Positions 34,294 to 43,081 of a stretch of 46,467 nt of DNA are shown one piece after another (position 1 is the stretch's first letter; each line of letters opens with the position of its first letter). Made by a program: the position numbers and the translations under genes. This DNA comes from a virus, in IMG/VR virus record IMGVR_UViG_3300042691_030122, positions 1-46,467 of that record. The stretch is one strand, 5' to 3'. The notes under the pieces were generated by a model. The model searched no databases, had not been told where the DNA came from, and saw nothing but the letters and a program-made list of their open reading frames with translations.

Positions 34294-35252
34294 CGGATAT
34301 TTACGCAGACGTTATTCTTTTTGATAGCATTGGCTCTCCATATGATGGAAATACCATGCATCAATCAGGCATGGGCGGCAGTGAATTTCAATCCATTCTA
34401 CTTCTTGAAGAGTTAGCTAAAGAAGGATATAAAACTATTTGTTTAAATAATTCTAACAAAGAATCTTTTGTAAATGGAGTATTATACGCTCCAAATAAAC
34501 TGGTTAACGATTATAAATTTAAATGCAAAAATTTAATAATTCATAGGTATAGCAACATTCCTAAAATTGCCCACAAAAAAGCATTCATGTGGGCAACAGA
34601 TTTGAATGGCGTACATAATCTAAAATTTTATAAACTATTTGAAGAAAAGAAATTGACATTAGTAACACTAAGTCAATTCCATAATGATCTGTTTCCAAAA
34701 TCTTGGGATAAGCATGTTATTTATTTTATGATACCTGATTGGGTATACGAGTATTCTATACCAGAAAAGAAAAATAATTTCGTATATGCCAGTAGTCTAA
34801 TGAAAGGATATAATTCTACATTGCCATTGTGGAAATATCTTAAAGATGAAAAAATACTCAGTCAAACTGACATGTTGAACGTTTGTTTGCCGGGATATGA
34901 TAATCCAAATCAAGATATAAGCGACGAAGGTTATGGAATTAATTATTTAGGAACTTTAAAGTTCAAAGAAGTTATTGAACTCATGGCAAAATGTCGCGGT
35001 ATGTTTTATGTAAACACGATGCCTGAGACTTTTGGCATAAGTGTTGTCTTAGCCGACATATTAAAAACCACTCCTTTTGTTTATGGCATAAATAATTTGG
35101 GCAGTTTACCTGAATTAGTAAATAATAAAAATCTTACAACTGATATGCAAGAATTTATAAATATGTTTAAAAATTATTCAGTTTCAGATTCTGATCCTAG
35201 AAACTTTCGCCCAAAGATGGTTATAAAATGGTGGAAGAAAGTGCTTGCTTAA
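34290..35252 (+). CDS. GT-B type glycosyltransferase, GT4-like
   Basis: This 320-residue protein has the GT4 pattern. SGMGGSEFQSILLLEELA near residues 26-43 gives the Gly-Gly-x-Glu loop and helix, NFVYASSLMKGYN marks the start of the C-terminal domain, and INYLGTLKFKEVIELM followed by YVNTMPETFGISVVLADIL gives the donor-binding E-x7-E type motif. It likely adds a sugar after the GT-A enzyme. It is co-translated with that gene. Its stop codon shares TTAA (35249-35252) with the stop of the convergent FkbM methyltransferase. The acceptor is unknown. Confidence 0.85.
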   Translation: MTDIYADVILFDSIGSPYDGNTMHQSGMGGSEFQSILLLEELAKEGYKTICLNNSNKESFVNGVLYAPNKLVNDYKFKCKNLIIHRYSNIPKIAHKKAFMWATDLNGVHNLKFYKLFEEKKLTLVTLSQFHNDLFPKSWDKHVIYFMIPDWVYEYSIPEKKNNFVYASSLMKGYNSTLPLWKYLKDEKILSQTDMLNVCLPGYDNPNQDISDEGYGINYLGTLKFKEVIELMAKCRGMFYVNTMPETFGISVVLADILKTTPFVYGINNLGSLPELVNNKNLTTDMQEFINMFKNYSVSDSDPRNFRPKMVIKWWKKVLA

Positions 35253-35878
35253 GGTTTAACGAATAAAAGACTTTCAGCAATTAATTCATTATCTTTATTT
35301 ACTACGGTTTCCACAGGCATAATATAATCAAATCCTAGATCAAACATTTTCTTTAATATCTGTTCTTTAGTACAGCCGCCTTCATTATAATTATTAAAAG
35401 AGACTTCAGTAATAACTGCTTTTGCATTTTTAAAAGTATTTATGCCTCCTTCTATGATGTCAAGCTCGCTACCTTGAGTATCAATCTTTATCAAATCATA
35501 AATAGGTTGCACACAATCATCTAATTTATAAATCGGCAACTCTTCAACAATAAGATTTTCATCATTGTATGTTTCTGAATTTTCTTTGTAGATAGAATTA
35601 CCAGAACAAATTGGACTCCATTTTGTTTTATAAAACTTAGTTGTGCCGTTGATTTTGCCAAGCAATTTTATTTGATAATCGTATCCTAATTTTTGATATA
35701 GTTTTTCGCATTCACTATTTCCTTCAAATAATAATATGTTTGCGACAGGCCAGACTTGGCGCATAATGTCTGCCGTTTGGCAAACACTTGCACCAATGTC
35801 TAATATATTTTTAGGATAAAAACCTTTATCTCTCAGCAAAAAACAAATTTGAGAGTAATAGTCATAAGAATAACTCAT
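35249..35878 (-). CDS. FkbM-family methyltransferase
   Basis: This 209-residue protein is a SAM-dependent O-methyltransferase. Motif I is NILDIGASVC near residues 19-28, the ribose-binding acidic residue follows in LLFEGN, and LIKIDTQGSELDIIEGG is the signature of the FkbM family. Members methylate sugar hydroxyls of polysaccharides, glycoproteins and natural products, so a sugar of the cassette's glycan is a likely target. It is convergent with the glycosyltransferases and is transcribed after the tail-fibre chaperone, 20 bases downstream of it. It is probably late expressed with the fibres. Confidence 0.87.
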   Translation of the reverse strand: MSYSYDYYSQICFLLRDKGFYPKNILDIGASVCQTADIMRQVWPVANILLFEGNSECEKLYQKLGYDYQIKLLGKINGTTKFYKTKWSPICSGNSIYKENSETYNDENLIVEELPIYKLDDCVQPIYDLIKIDTQGSELDIIEGGINTFKNAKAVITEVSFNNYNEGGCTKEQILKKMFDLGFDYIMPVETVVNKDNELIAESLLFVKP

Positions 35879-35898
35879 GACTATTATATATAAAAAAC

Positions 35899-36435
35899 TT
35901 AACCATTAAAGCTTGGCATTGGAGGAAACGGTGGAATAGTTATATTTGGCGCAGATGTTGGAATTGTGGGCCATACCGCTTGAGTAATATCTGGGATATC
36001 AAGCATGACTCGTAACTGTTGCCTAAAATTTCTAAAATCAAGTTTTGCAGCATCAGAAAGTGGAGCATCAGGTAGTTGAGTAAAATCTGTAATAACTAAA
36101 TATTGATCACGAATCATTCTTATTTCGGACTTCAATTTATTTTTACGAACTTCTTCTTCAGAAGGAGTAACATTAACTACGGTATATGTTTGATGACAAG
36201 TTTTATTTTGCACGTTTAACGAATAAGAAGTATCGATCTTTTGTTCAATTGTAATTGTTGGAAGCGGATCGCTTGTTACCAACCAAAAGCCTTCGTTATT
36301 GCCAGACCAAGATAGATTAGATAATTGCTCATCAGATAAAGCAAAAAGATTAGAAATATTCTTGTAATTAGTTGGCAAAGGAGCGGGAGTAGAAACTATC
36401 TCATTATTAACTACTAAAACGTATTGTTTTTCCAT
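35899..36435 (-). CDS. Putative tail fibre assembly chaperone
   Basis: In this 178-residue protein the C-terminal part matches the common tail fibre assembly/chaperone pattern: a basic helix KSEIRMIRDQYLVITDFTQL, then DAPLSDAAKLDFRNFRQQLR, then AVWPTIPT, the WPxxP ending of the family. The N-terminal part has YVLVVNNEIV and GFWLVTSDP, a strand region as in fibre-tip adapters. It ends with a proline-rich tail (ITIPPFPPMPSFNG). It lies downstream of the giant fibres in the same direction, as fibre chaperones normally do. It could help fold or attach one of them. Confidence 0.72.
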   Translation of the reverse strand: MEKQYVLVVNNEIVSTPAPLPTNYKNISNLFALSDEQLSNLSWSGNNEGFWLVTSDPLPTITIEQKIDTSYSLNVQNKTCHQTYTVVNVTPSEEEVRKNKLKSEIRMIRDQYLVITDFTQLPDAPLSDAAKLDFRNFRQQLRVMLDIPDITQAVWPTIPTSAPNITIPPFPPMPSFNG

Positions 36436-36436
36436 A

Positions 36437-37033
36437 TCAGTTTATATAAGTTGTTGGATTAATAAAATTTGTTAACATTTTTTGTTTAAAATCTAATAAA
36501 GATGGTGCCATCGTAGTACCAGCTTGTATGTTTGCGCGAACGTTGCCTTGGTTGATTCCTGTTTGAGCCGACACCATATCTTCAAAAGCTTGACGAGTTA
36601 AACGATGTTCCCAATAAATAGATTCGGCGGCTTCAATTTCATCGTATGTATAAATCTTTGGTAAAGCATTTATTAATCTAACAATAGTTTTGATTTCACG
36701 CTCTCTGAAGATCATGTTTTCTTCACATTGGCGTAAAATATATTGTTTCTTACAAGCTTCTAAATTATCAATTTCATCGTTAGTGGCGATCAATCTTTTA
36801 ATTTCTATCTTAAGTTTTTCTATTTCAAAACAGTCGCTAATAAATCCATCACGCATAGATTTTAGCTCCATCATTAGTTGCAAAAACTTACGTTCTGGCA
36901 AATCATGCTCTTGCATAACAAATCTCTCTAATTGAAAAGAAGTGCGACCAGCAGTATATTTAGAAAAATCTATTGCCCCCAAATCAAATTTATCTGAGAA
37001 TTCTTTTAACTTATTATCTAGTAAATTGTCCAT
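36437..37033 (-). CDS. Unrecognised helical protein of the fibre operon
   Basis: I do not recognise this 198-residue protein. It is helical and charged throughout, with a likely coiled coil at residues 70-120 and a segment YTYDEIEAAESIYWEHRLTR near residue 130. The C-terminal 40 residues are less charged and rich in Asn, Thr and Gly. It is packed one base from its downstream neighbour and five from its upstream one, between the kelch-like gene and the putative fibre chaperone. A structural or assembly role for fibres fits the context only. Confidence 0.62.
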   Translation of the reverse strand: MDNLLDNKLKEFSDKFDLGAIDFSKYTAGRTSFQLERFVMQEHDLPERKFLQLMMELKSMRDGFISDCFEIEKLKIEIKRLIATNDEIDNLEACKKQYILRQCEENMIFREREIKTIVRLINALPKIYTYDEIEAAESIYWEHRLTRQAFEDMVSAQTGINQGNVRANIQAGTTMAPSLLDFKQKMLTNFINPTTYIN

Positions 37034-37038
37034 ATATA

Positions 37039-37992
37039 TTATGCGCCACTACCGCTAGTTATCCAGCCAGAATTTGTATCGCCTGTTGTATAACTATTAT
37101 TTGTCCAAGTTTCTGTAGAAAAAGTTAGTTTATGATATGCACGATTTAAAGTAAAAGTTCTATATCCCGTCCACACATATCCAACCGTTGACGTTACTGT
37201 TGATACTCCTTGAAACAATTGTAATCCTGATTCTGGACTGTTAGTTCCAGTTGTTTTTGTTTCTGTTGAGAAAGTTATTTTTATATTACCTGCATTTGAA
37301 ACAGGAGTTCCATTAGCTCTATAACCCCAAGATGTATTTGAAAAGGCATATCCTTGTCCCATATTTTGAGACTCAGTTAAACTTGTATTCGATGAAGTGT
37401 CTGTAGTCATAACATATTTATAAATAGTATTTGTTAGACCGTTACCAGTTGTATAACCTCCTAATACATATGCAGTAGTATTTTCATACATTGCGGGAGC
37501 AACGTGTCTAGCTGCGGTTAATGCGTTTGTATTTGTTGCAGTATCTGTACTAGTTGTTATGTATGTAACATCTGTTCTATATTGACCCAGAGTATCACTA
37601 TAACCAGACATAAAATATATACGCGATTTTGTATAATGCGGTAAATTATTTGTGGCACCTCTTCTTTCAACTGTAAAAGAAATAGTTGGAGTAGTTTGAG
37701 AGTCGCTTGCTGCAAGTATTTTAGTTTTTGTTGTATTTAGTCCGCCAGCATAACCATTTATATGATAAATATTTGTAGAACTAAATCCTCCTGCACCTTG
37801 CGATTGTTTAGGTCCAGTGACTGCTGTTCTTGTTGATTCGCTATCGGTAGAAAAAGATATTGTTCTATTATATCCCGTATTACCATTTGCGCCAGTATTA
37901 TCACCAAATGTAAAATAAGCAGATCCAAAACCAGTCACTTGCGTAGCTGTTGATGCTTGAGGTAATCTATTTGGTCCAAGAAATTTAATCAT
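37039..37992 (-). CDS. Kelch-like beta-propeller virion protein
   Basis: This 317-residue protein is built from about six to seven repeats of 40-45 residues, each with a Gly-Tyr or Gly-Gly turn and an F/Y-S-T-(D/E) strand: YHINGYAGG, IYFMSGYSD, AYVLGGYTT, YVWTGYRTF; and ISFSTDSE, ITFSTETK, LTFSTETW. The repeats recall kelch-type propellers as found in phage tail and capsid decoration proteins. It lies six bases after the 1688-residue fibre. No signal peptide or enzyme motif is visible. It may be a fibre-tip or receptor-binding component. Confidence 0.68.
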   Translation of the reverse strand: MIKFLGPNRLPQASTATQVTGFGSAYFTFGDNTGANGNTGYNRTISFSTDSESTRTAVTGPKQSQGAGGFSSTNIYHINGYAGGLNTTKTKILAASDSQTTPTISFTVERRGATNNLPHYTKSRIYFMSGYSDTLGQYRTDVTYITTSTDTATNTNALTAARHVAPAMYENTTAYVLGGYTTGNGLTNTIYKYVMTTDTSSNTSLTESQNMGQGYAFSNTSWGYRANGTPVSNAGNIKITFSTETKTTGTNSPESGLQLFQGVSTVTSTVGYVWTGYRTFTLNRAYHKLTFSTETWTNNSYTTGDTNSGWITSGSGA

Positions 37993-37998
37993 ATATTA

Positions 37999-40900
37999 TT
38001 ATAGATTTTGACCTACGATAATTGCATATATATTTGTGCCACCATCATAAGTAACAAATTGATAAATATCGCGTTTAGCATTTGTGCTTGTGATTGTTGG
38101 CGCAGTGCCTCCCGGCCACTTAATAGCGGCTGGCCATGTTATTGAATAAGCAGTACCATTACCAACAGTAACGATTGTCCACATATGAACAATTGTACTT
38201 GCTTGAATATTCGATAATGTCAAAGTTGTTATACTTGCTGACATTGTTAATTCTGTAACATTAAAATTAGTATCAATTGTTGTAGAAGCAGCAGAAGTAA
38301 CAGTTGCTCTTTCACCAAATGTATTTCTTGTTCTTACTAAATTTAAAATACTTGTACTAGCAGGATCTACATAATATGCAGTATTAGCACTATCTCTAAA
38401 TTGTGTAGCATCGACAACACCAGCAAGCGTTAGATTACCACTCATATCTAACTGCAATCTATTAGCTGATGCGCTCCATCCACCAATACGTAATACGTTG
38501 TCAGAATCAAGACCCATGTTAACAGCATAATTTCCAGCACGATGAAAACTCATGAATGCTGCATTTGTGCCTGTAGAGTAAACTTGCAAAGGAGGGCTAC
38601 TCAAACTGCCAGATGTTGTTCCTAGATTACTTTGGAAATATTTTTCTCCGGTAATATTTTGATTTGTATTAGTATATACTCCAGCAGATACTGTTCCAGC
38701 ATTACCAGAAATATTACCAGTTATAGTATTAACAACCGTCAAACCAAGTAAATTACTTATACCTCCAGCGTTAATATAATAAGTTGTATTATCAGAATCG
38801 TAATATATAGGAGATCTTAAATCTACAGAGTTAGTAGCAGAAACATCAGATCTCAAAAAGCTTGCCGAATTAATACCGTCTAATAAATCAGCGTCAAGAC
38901 CTGAACCAGCACCATCATTATTATTATTCCAGAATCTATTCCAAGTTCCAGCAGTACCATTTGTTGTTGTTCTTGTATAAATATCACCAAGATTAGAACC
39001 TGTCATTTTTACAGCAAGTGTATTACTATAATAAGTGACAGGATTACCATGACCCATACGAATCGCATTGTACCATTCGGTATCTGGATTCAAAGTTGTA
39101 TTACCAGATGTTTGCCAATATTGTAATCTACTATCTCCAACATTTCCTGTATCTGAAGTTACGCAACCGGCATTTGTCGCGGTTGTTGCTGTAGCTGAAT
39201 TTCCACTACAAGATGAAGCTGTCGTCGCTGTAGCTGAATTGCCTGTACAAGATGCTGAACTACCTGTGATACTTATTCCCCAAGTTCCACTTGCGCCCGT
39301 TCCAGTTAATGTTGGACCTACTCTTAATGTTGCTGAAACTATATTAGAATACGCTGCAAGAGAATTAGTATTCGTCATTGTCCAACCAGTGCCATATTCA
39401 GCATCTGAGCTATTATATCCAAACCATAAATCTCTAGCAACAATTACTGGATAACTTGAACTATAATGAGTAAGAATAAAAACAGTATTACCAGATGCAT
39501 TAGCGCCAACTTGAATCGTTGGTTGTACATTTGGATTTGAACTTGTAAATTCAAAGCCAATAAATCCTCCATTTGATGTTGGATTCCAATAACCAGCAAT
39601 TTCTATTGTAGTTTTTGCATTTGTGCTACTATAATTTTCAAACCATTTTATAGTAAATCCACCCATCTGATAATTACCTTGTGGAATACTGGTTTCTATT
39701 ACTGTGTATGTATTAGTGCTACCATTAGCAGAACCAGCAACTAAAACTCCAGAAAAAGTTTTAACTATATTCGATCCGCTTGGTGGACCAGAATAAACAG
39801 AAGCTCCAAAATTTCTTCTTAATTGTTGATAATTTACTCTATTCAGTACGCTTGTACTGGCAGCATCAACATAGTAGCTTGTATCATTACTATCATAAAA
39901 TATCTGCGCTCTCATTGATGATCCATCTGCCAATGCATAGTCTCCTCCAACAACTCTTAATCTCCAACTACCATCTTGATTCAAAAAGCCTACGTCATTA
40001 TTAGTATCTGCATAAAAATAACCGCGAACAGTACCGTTATGCCCACCAGTTCTTAATCTTATTCCTTGTGCGCCAGCAGAGCTTGCAACATTCCAATAAT
40101 TAGCACTATCAGAATAAAAATGTTGACCAGTAGATTCATTATATAAACCATTTCCACTACCATTATTTCTGAACCAACCACCAGTATAATATTGTGCTGC
40201 TGTTATATTACCGGCTGCAGTAATAGCATTCAAGTTACTTGTGCTGGCGGGATCACAATAATATACGGTATTATTACTATCATAATAAATTGGAGTTCTC
40301 ATGTCAGTAGCACATCTAATGCTACTAGAAATTGCTGCTGCATATGTACCATTTAGTAAGATCAACGCTCCGTGATCATTTAAATTAGCAGCTACTCCAC
40401 CAGCGTTAGGATGGGACCAAGCGATACCATACAAAGTGCCAACTCCAGTACCGTCAGCAGCTAATTTATAAGCATTACCCATTGCAAATACTCCTTGATA
40501 TCTATTTGCAGAATATAAACCAACTACACTGTTACCATAGTTATCATCAATAAAAAAATCACCATTTGCTCTTGTAGCTTTTGTGGCTAATGTTGTTGTT
40601 GCAGAGTTTCCACTTATACTTCCAGTGATTGTATTTGCTACGGTTAAACCTACTAGATTACTTGTGCTTGCAGGATCTAAATAATAAGCTGTATTATTAC
40701 TATCATAAAAGATTGTAGATCTAGCATCAGTGAATATAGAAATTGCGCTATTAGTTGTAAAATTTAAATATGTACCATCCCAATACATTCCTCTTCTTGT
40801 AGTCCAATCATTTGAGCTACTTAATGACCAAAAACCATTATTTTCACCAGCAATATAACAACCATCCACTAAAATACCCATTTGACCATTATTTGGCAAG

Positions 40901-43065
40901 TCTCTTCCAAATACAATTTCACCACCATTTACTGTCATACCATTCCAACGAGTACCAGGAAGATTTACTCCATACCATGATCCACCTATTGGTAATGTAT
41001 AATTTGTATAGTTATATGAACTTAAGATTGGGTTTCCATTTAATTTCGCATTATTTAATGTGCTAATTTCTAAATCGCTATCCGCTGTAAAATCACTAAT
41101 ATTTGTTGCGCTTGGAGCAGTATTTATATAAGAATAATTAATTGCAGGACTACTATTTGTAGTATAATTTCTATTAGTTTTTATTACTACATCGACTATG
41201 CCATAATTTCTGACATCAACATATACAGGTAAATAATAACTATCACCGCTTATTTGAACTTGAGTGCCAATTCTGCATTGAAAATTATTTGTTCCAGCTC
41301 CTCTCCACTCAACCAATTTTATACCAGAATTGCTAACATATCCATACCAAATATTATAAACCTTTTTCAATCCTTGGCTCCAATATTTTTCATGTAATTC
41401 AACTTCAAATGTTCCAACAGTGTTCCAATCATTATAATCTATACCAAGACGAGCAATTTCAAATGTTCTAGCTTGAGTACCACTAGCTGACAAATCATTA
41501 ATAGTAAATATTTTATAATTACCAACAAACTGACTTGCTTTCAAATAAGAAGATATTGTTGATGATGCTGGATCAACATAATATGTTGTATCATTATTAT
41601 CGTAAAAAATTTGCCCACGAACTGATGATCCTTGCCAAATAAAATTACCAGAACTATCCCAAACACCATCAAGATTCCAAGAACCGCTAGTGCTTCTTCT
41701 ATAAAAATTTATAGCACTGCTTGCATGATGCAACATATACCACCAAGTTGATGATGTGCTTTGGAATCCAATACTTGGATTATTTCCTGCCATATTGATA
41801 CCGCCGCCCCAAACACTGGCGCTGCTATCATACCAAGTTCTATTTGTTTTTAATTCTAGTATATTTGATGTGCTTGCTGGATCTGTATAGTATGTTGTAT
41901 CATTATAATCATAAAAAATTGGTGCGCGAAGCGAAGTTCTACTGAAAGTAAAACCTCCACCATAATTCATGTCAATGTTACCACCACCACTATATTGCAA
42001 ATGTAAGTTACCATTTGGAGTCCAAATTTGATCGTAATTTATATTTAATCTATCCCCAGCAGCTGTTCCGCCTACATAGATATTACCAACAGTTTCAGAT
42101 GATCCACGAACCCATAAAGCCACCAACCTTGATGTACCAGCAGGATCTATATAATATGTGGTATCATTGCTATCATAAAATATTGGAGATCTAAAACTAT
42201 AATCACTTTGTACATATCCAGCAGAATATGCAACCATATTTGTGATTTGTGTACCACCAGCTTTTGTCCAAAAATGTAAATTACCTGTAGCCCAAGCATT
42301 TGCAGTTCCAGCGGTTTTTTGCGCTGCTAAACCTGCAATACTTACTGTATTACCTGCACCAACAGCTTCGCGGCTACCCATCGACAACTTTGTCCATGTA
42401 TTGTTTGTACCATTTAAATTATAAATGAACAAACCTACAGGAGCTTGATCGATTGCGCCAGTTGCAGAACTATCTTTTCTTATTATTAATGGTGGAGATT
42501 GTAGATAGCTACTACTAGCATCAACATAAGAATCATACATTTGTACATTGTTGCTGCTAGTTAATCCACCGATACCAATAGAAGAAGTTAATGAAAAGCT
42601 CGCAGGATCAACATAATATGTGCTATCATTAGAATCATAAAATATAGTTCCATCAACTCGTCCTCCAGAATACACACCAGTTGGAGCGTATATATTATAA
42701 GCAGAATTTGTTGTTGACGTTCCAAATCCCCAACAATTATTTCCATAACTATAATATGAAGCCCATCTTCCACCAGTTTCAAAATATACGCCACCATTTG
42801 CAGATCCATCGAACATCAAATGAGGAGCATTACCTCCAGCGTTAAAATGTATGCCTCTCCAACCGTTTCTAACACCTCTAACATCAAGACTTCCATAAGA
42901 AGAACTTGTATTTCCAATTATCTGAGCAGTATTTGCTGCAAATTGCAATATATTTATTACCGATGTACTCGCTGCATCAATATAATAATTTGTGTCATTG
43001 CTATCATAAAAGATTGGTGATCTTATATCTGCGCCACCTAAAATTTGGTTTAAACGTAAAGACAT
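37999..43065 (-). CDS. Giant modular tail fibre protein A
   Basis: This 1688-residue fibre has ten copies of the motif I-F-Y-D-S-N-(D/N)-T-x-Y-Y-x-D-P-A-S-T-S-x-L, separated by differing beta-rich modules of 60-250 residues. Near residue 1400 there is a pyocin-knob-like module (WYNAIRMGHGNPVTY, then WNRFWNNN) and DADLLDGINSASFLR. After that comes FHRAGNYAVNMGLDSDNVLRIGG, a segment common in marine phage fibres. The C-terminus is a small beta domain (VHMWTIVTVGNGTAYSITWP) with no S74 autoprotease or coiled coil. It probably forms a trimer. The variety of modules between repeats suggests exchange by recombination, which would alter host range or glycan binding. Confidence 0.88.
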   Translation of the reverse strand: MSLRLNQILGGADIRSPIFYDSNDTNYYIDAASTSVINILQFAANTAQIIGNTSSSYGSLDVRGVRNGWRGIHFNAGGNAPHLMFDGSANGGVYFETGGRWASYYSYGNNCWGFGTSTTNSAYNIYAPTGVYSGGRVDGTIFYDSNDSTYYVDPASFSLTSSIGIGGLTSSNNVQMYDSYVDASSSYLQSPPLIIRKDSSATGAIDQAPVGLFIYNLNGTNNTWTKLSMGSREAVGAGNTVSIAGLAAQKTAGTANAWATGNLHFWTKAGGTQITNMVAYSAGYVQSDYSFRSPIFYDSNDTTYYIDPAGTSRLVALWVRGSSETVGNIYVGGTAAGDRLNINYDQIWTPNGNLHLQYSGGGNIDMNYGGGFTFSRTSLRAPIFYDYNDTTYYTDPASTSNILELKTNRTWYDSSASVWGGGINMAGNNPSIGFQSTSSTWWYMLHHASSAINFYRRSTSGSWNLDGVWDSSGNFIWQGSSVRGQIFYDNNDTTYYVDPASSTISSYLKASQFVGNYKIFTINDLSASGTQARTFEIARLGIDYNDWNTVGTFEVELHEKYWSQGLKKVYNIWYGYVSNSGIKLVEWRGAGTNNFQCRIGTQVQISGDSYYLPVYVDVRNYGIVDVVIKTNRNYTTNSSPAINYSYINTAPSATNISDFTADSDLEISTLNNAKLNGNPILSSYNYTNYTLPIGGSWYGVNLPGTRWNGMTVNGGEIVFGRDLPNNGQMGILVDGCYIAGENNGFWSLSSSNDWTTRRGMYWDGTYLNFTTNSAISIFTDARSTIFYDSNNTAYYLDPASTSNLVGLTVANTITGSISGNSATTTLATKATRANGDFFIDDNYGNSVVGLYSANRYQGVFAMGNAYKLAADGTGVGTLYGIAWSHPNAGGVAANLNDHGALILLNGTYAAAISSSIRCATDMRTPIYYDSNNTVYYCDPASTSNLNAITAAGNITAAQYYTGGWFRNNGSGNGLYNESTGQHFYSDSANYWNVASSAGAQGIRLRTGGHNGTVRGYFYADTNNDVGFLNQDGSWRLRVVGGDYALADGSSMRAQIFYDSNDTSYYVDAASTSVLNRVNYQQLRRNFGASVYSGPPSGSNIVKTFSGVLVAGSANGSTNTYTVIETSIPQGNYQMGGFTIKWFENYSSTNAKTTIEIAGYWNPTSNGGFIGFEFTSSNPNVQPTIQVGANASGNTVFILTHYSSSYPVIVARDLWFGYNSSDAEYGTGWTMTNTNSLAAYSNIVSATLRVGPTLTGTGASGTWGISITGSSASCTGNSATATTASSCSGNSATATTATNAGCVTSDTGNVGDSRLQYWQTSGNTTLNPDTEWYNAIRMGHGNPVTYYSNTLAVKMTGSNLGDIYTRTTTNGTAGTWNRFWNNNNDGAGSGLDADLLDGINSASFLRSDVSATNSVDLRSPIYYDSDNTTYYINAGGISNLLGLTVVNTITGNISGNAGTVSAGVYTNTNQNITGEKYFQSNLGTTSGSLSSPPLQVYSTGTNAAFMSFHRAGNYAVNMGLDSDNVLRIGGWSASANRLQLDMSGNLTLAGVVDATQFRDSANTAYYVDPASTSILNLVRTRNTFGERATVTSAASTTIDTNFNVTELTMSASITTLTLSNIQASTIVHMWTIVTVGNGTAYSITWPAAIKWPGGTAPTITSTNAKRDIYQFVTYDGGTNIYAIIVGQNL
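38345..43023 (-). repeat. Ten coding repeats of the fibre motif in fibre A
   Basis: Ten copies of a roughly 60-base unit lie approximately at 42961-43023, 42600-42655, 42121-42185, 41875-41930, 41570-41625, 40668-40725, 40245-40305, 39848-39910, 38758-38820 and 38345-38403. Protein identity among copies is high (Y-D-S-N-x-T-x-Y-Y-x-D-P-A-S-T-S) and parts of the DNA are nearly identical. Distances between copies vary from about 300 to 1000 bases. Confidence 0.85.
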
Positions 43066-43081
43066 ATGTTATAAATTATTA

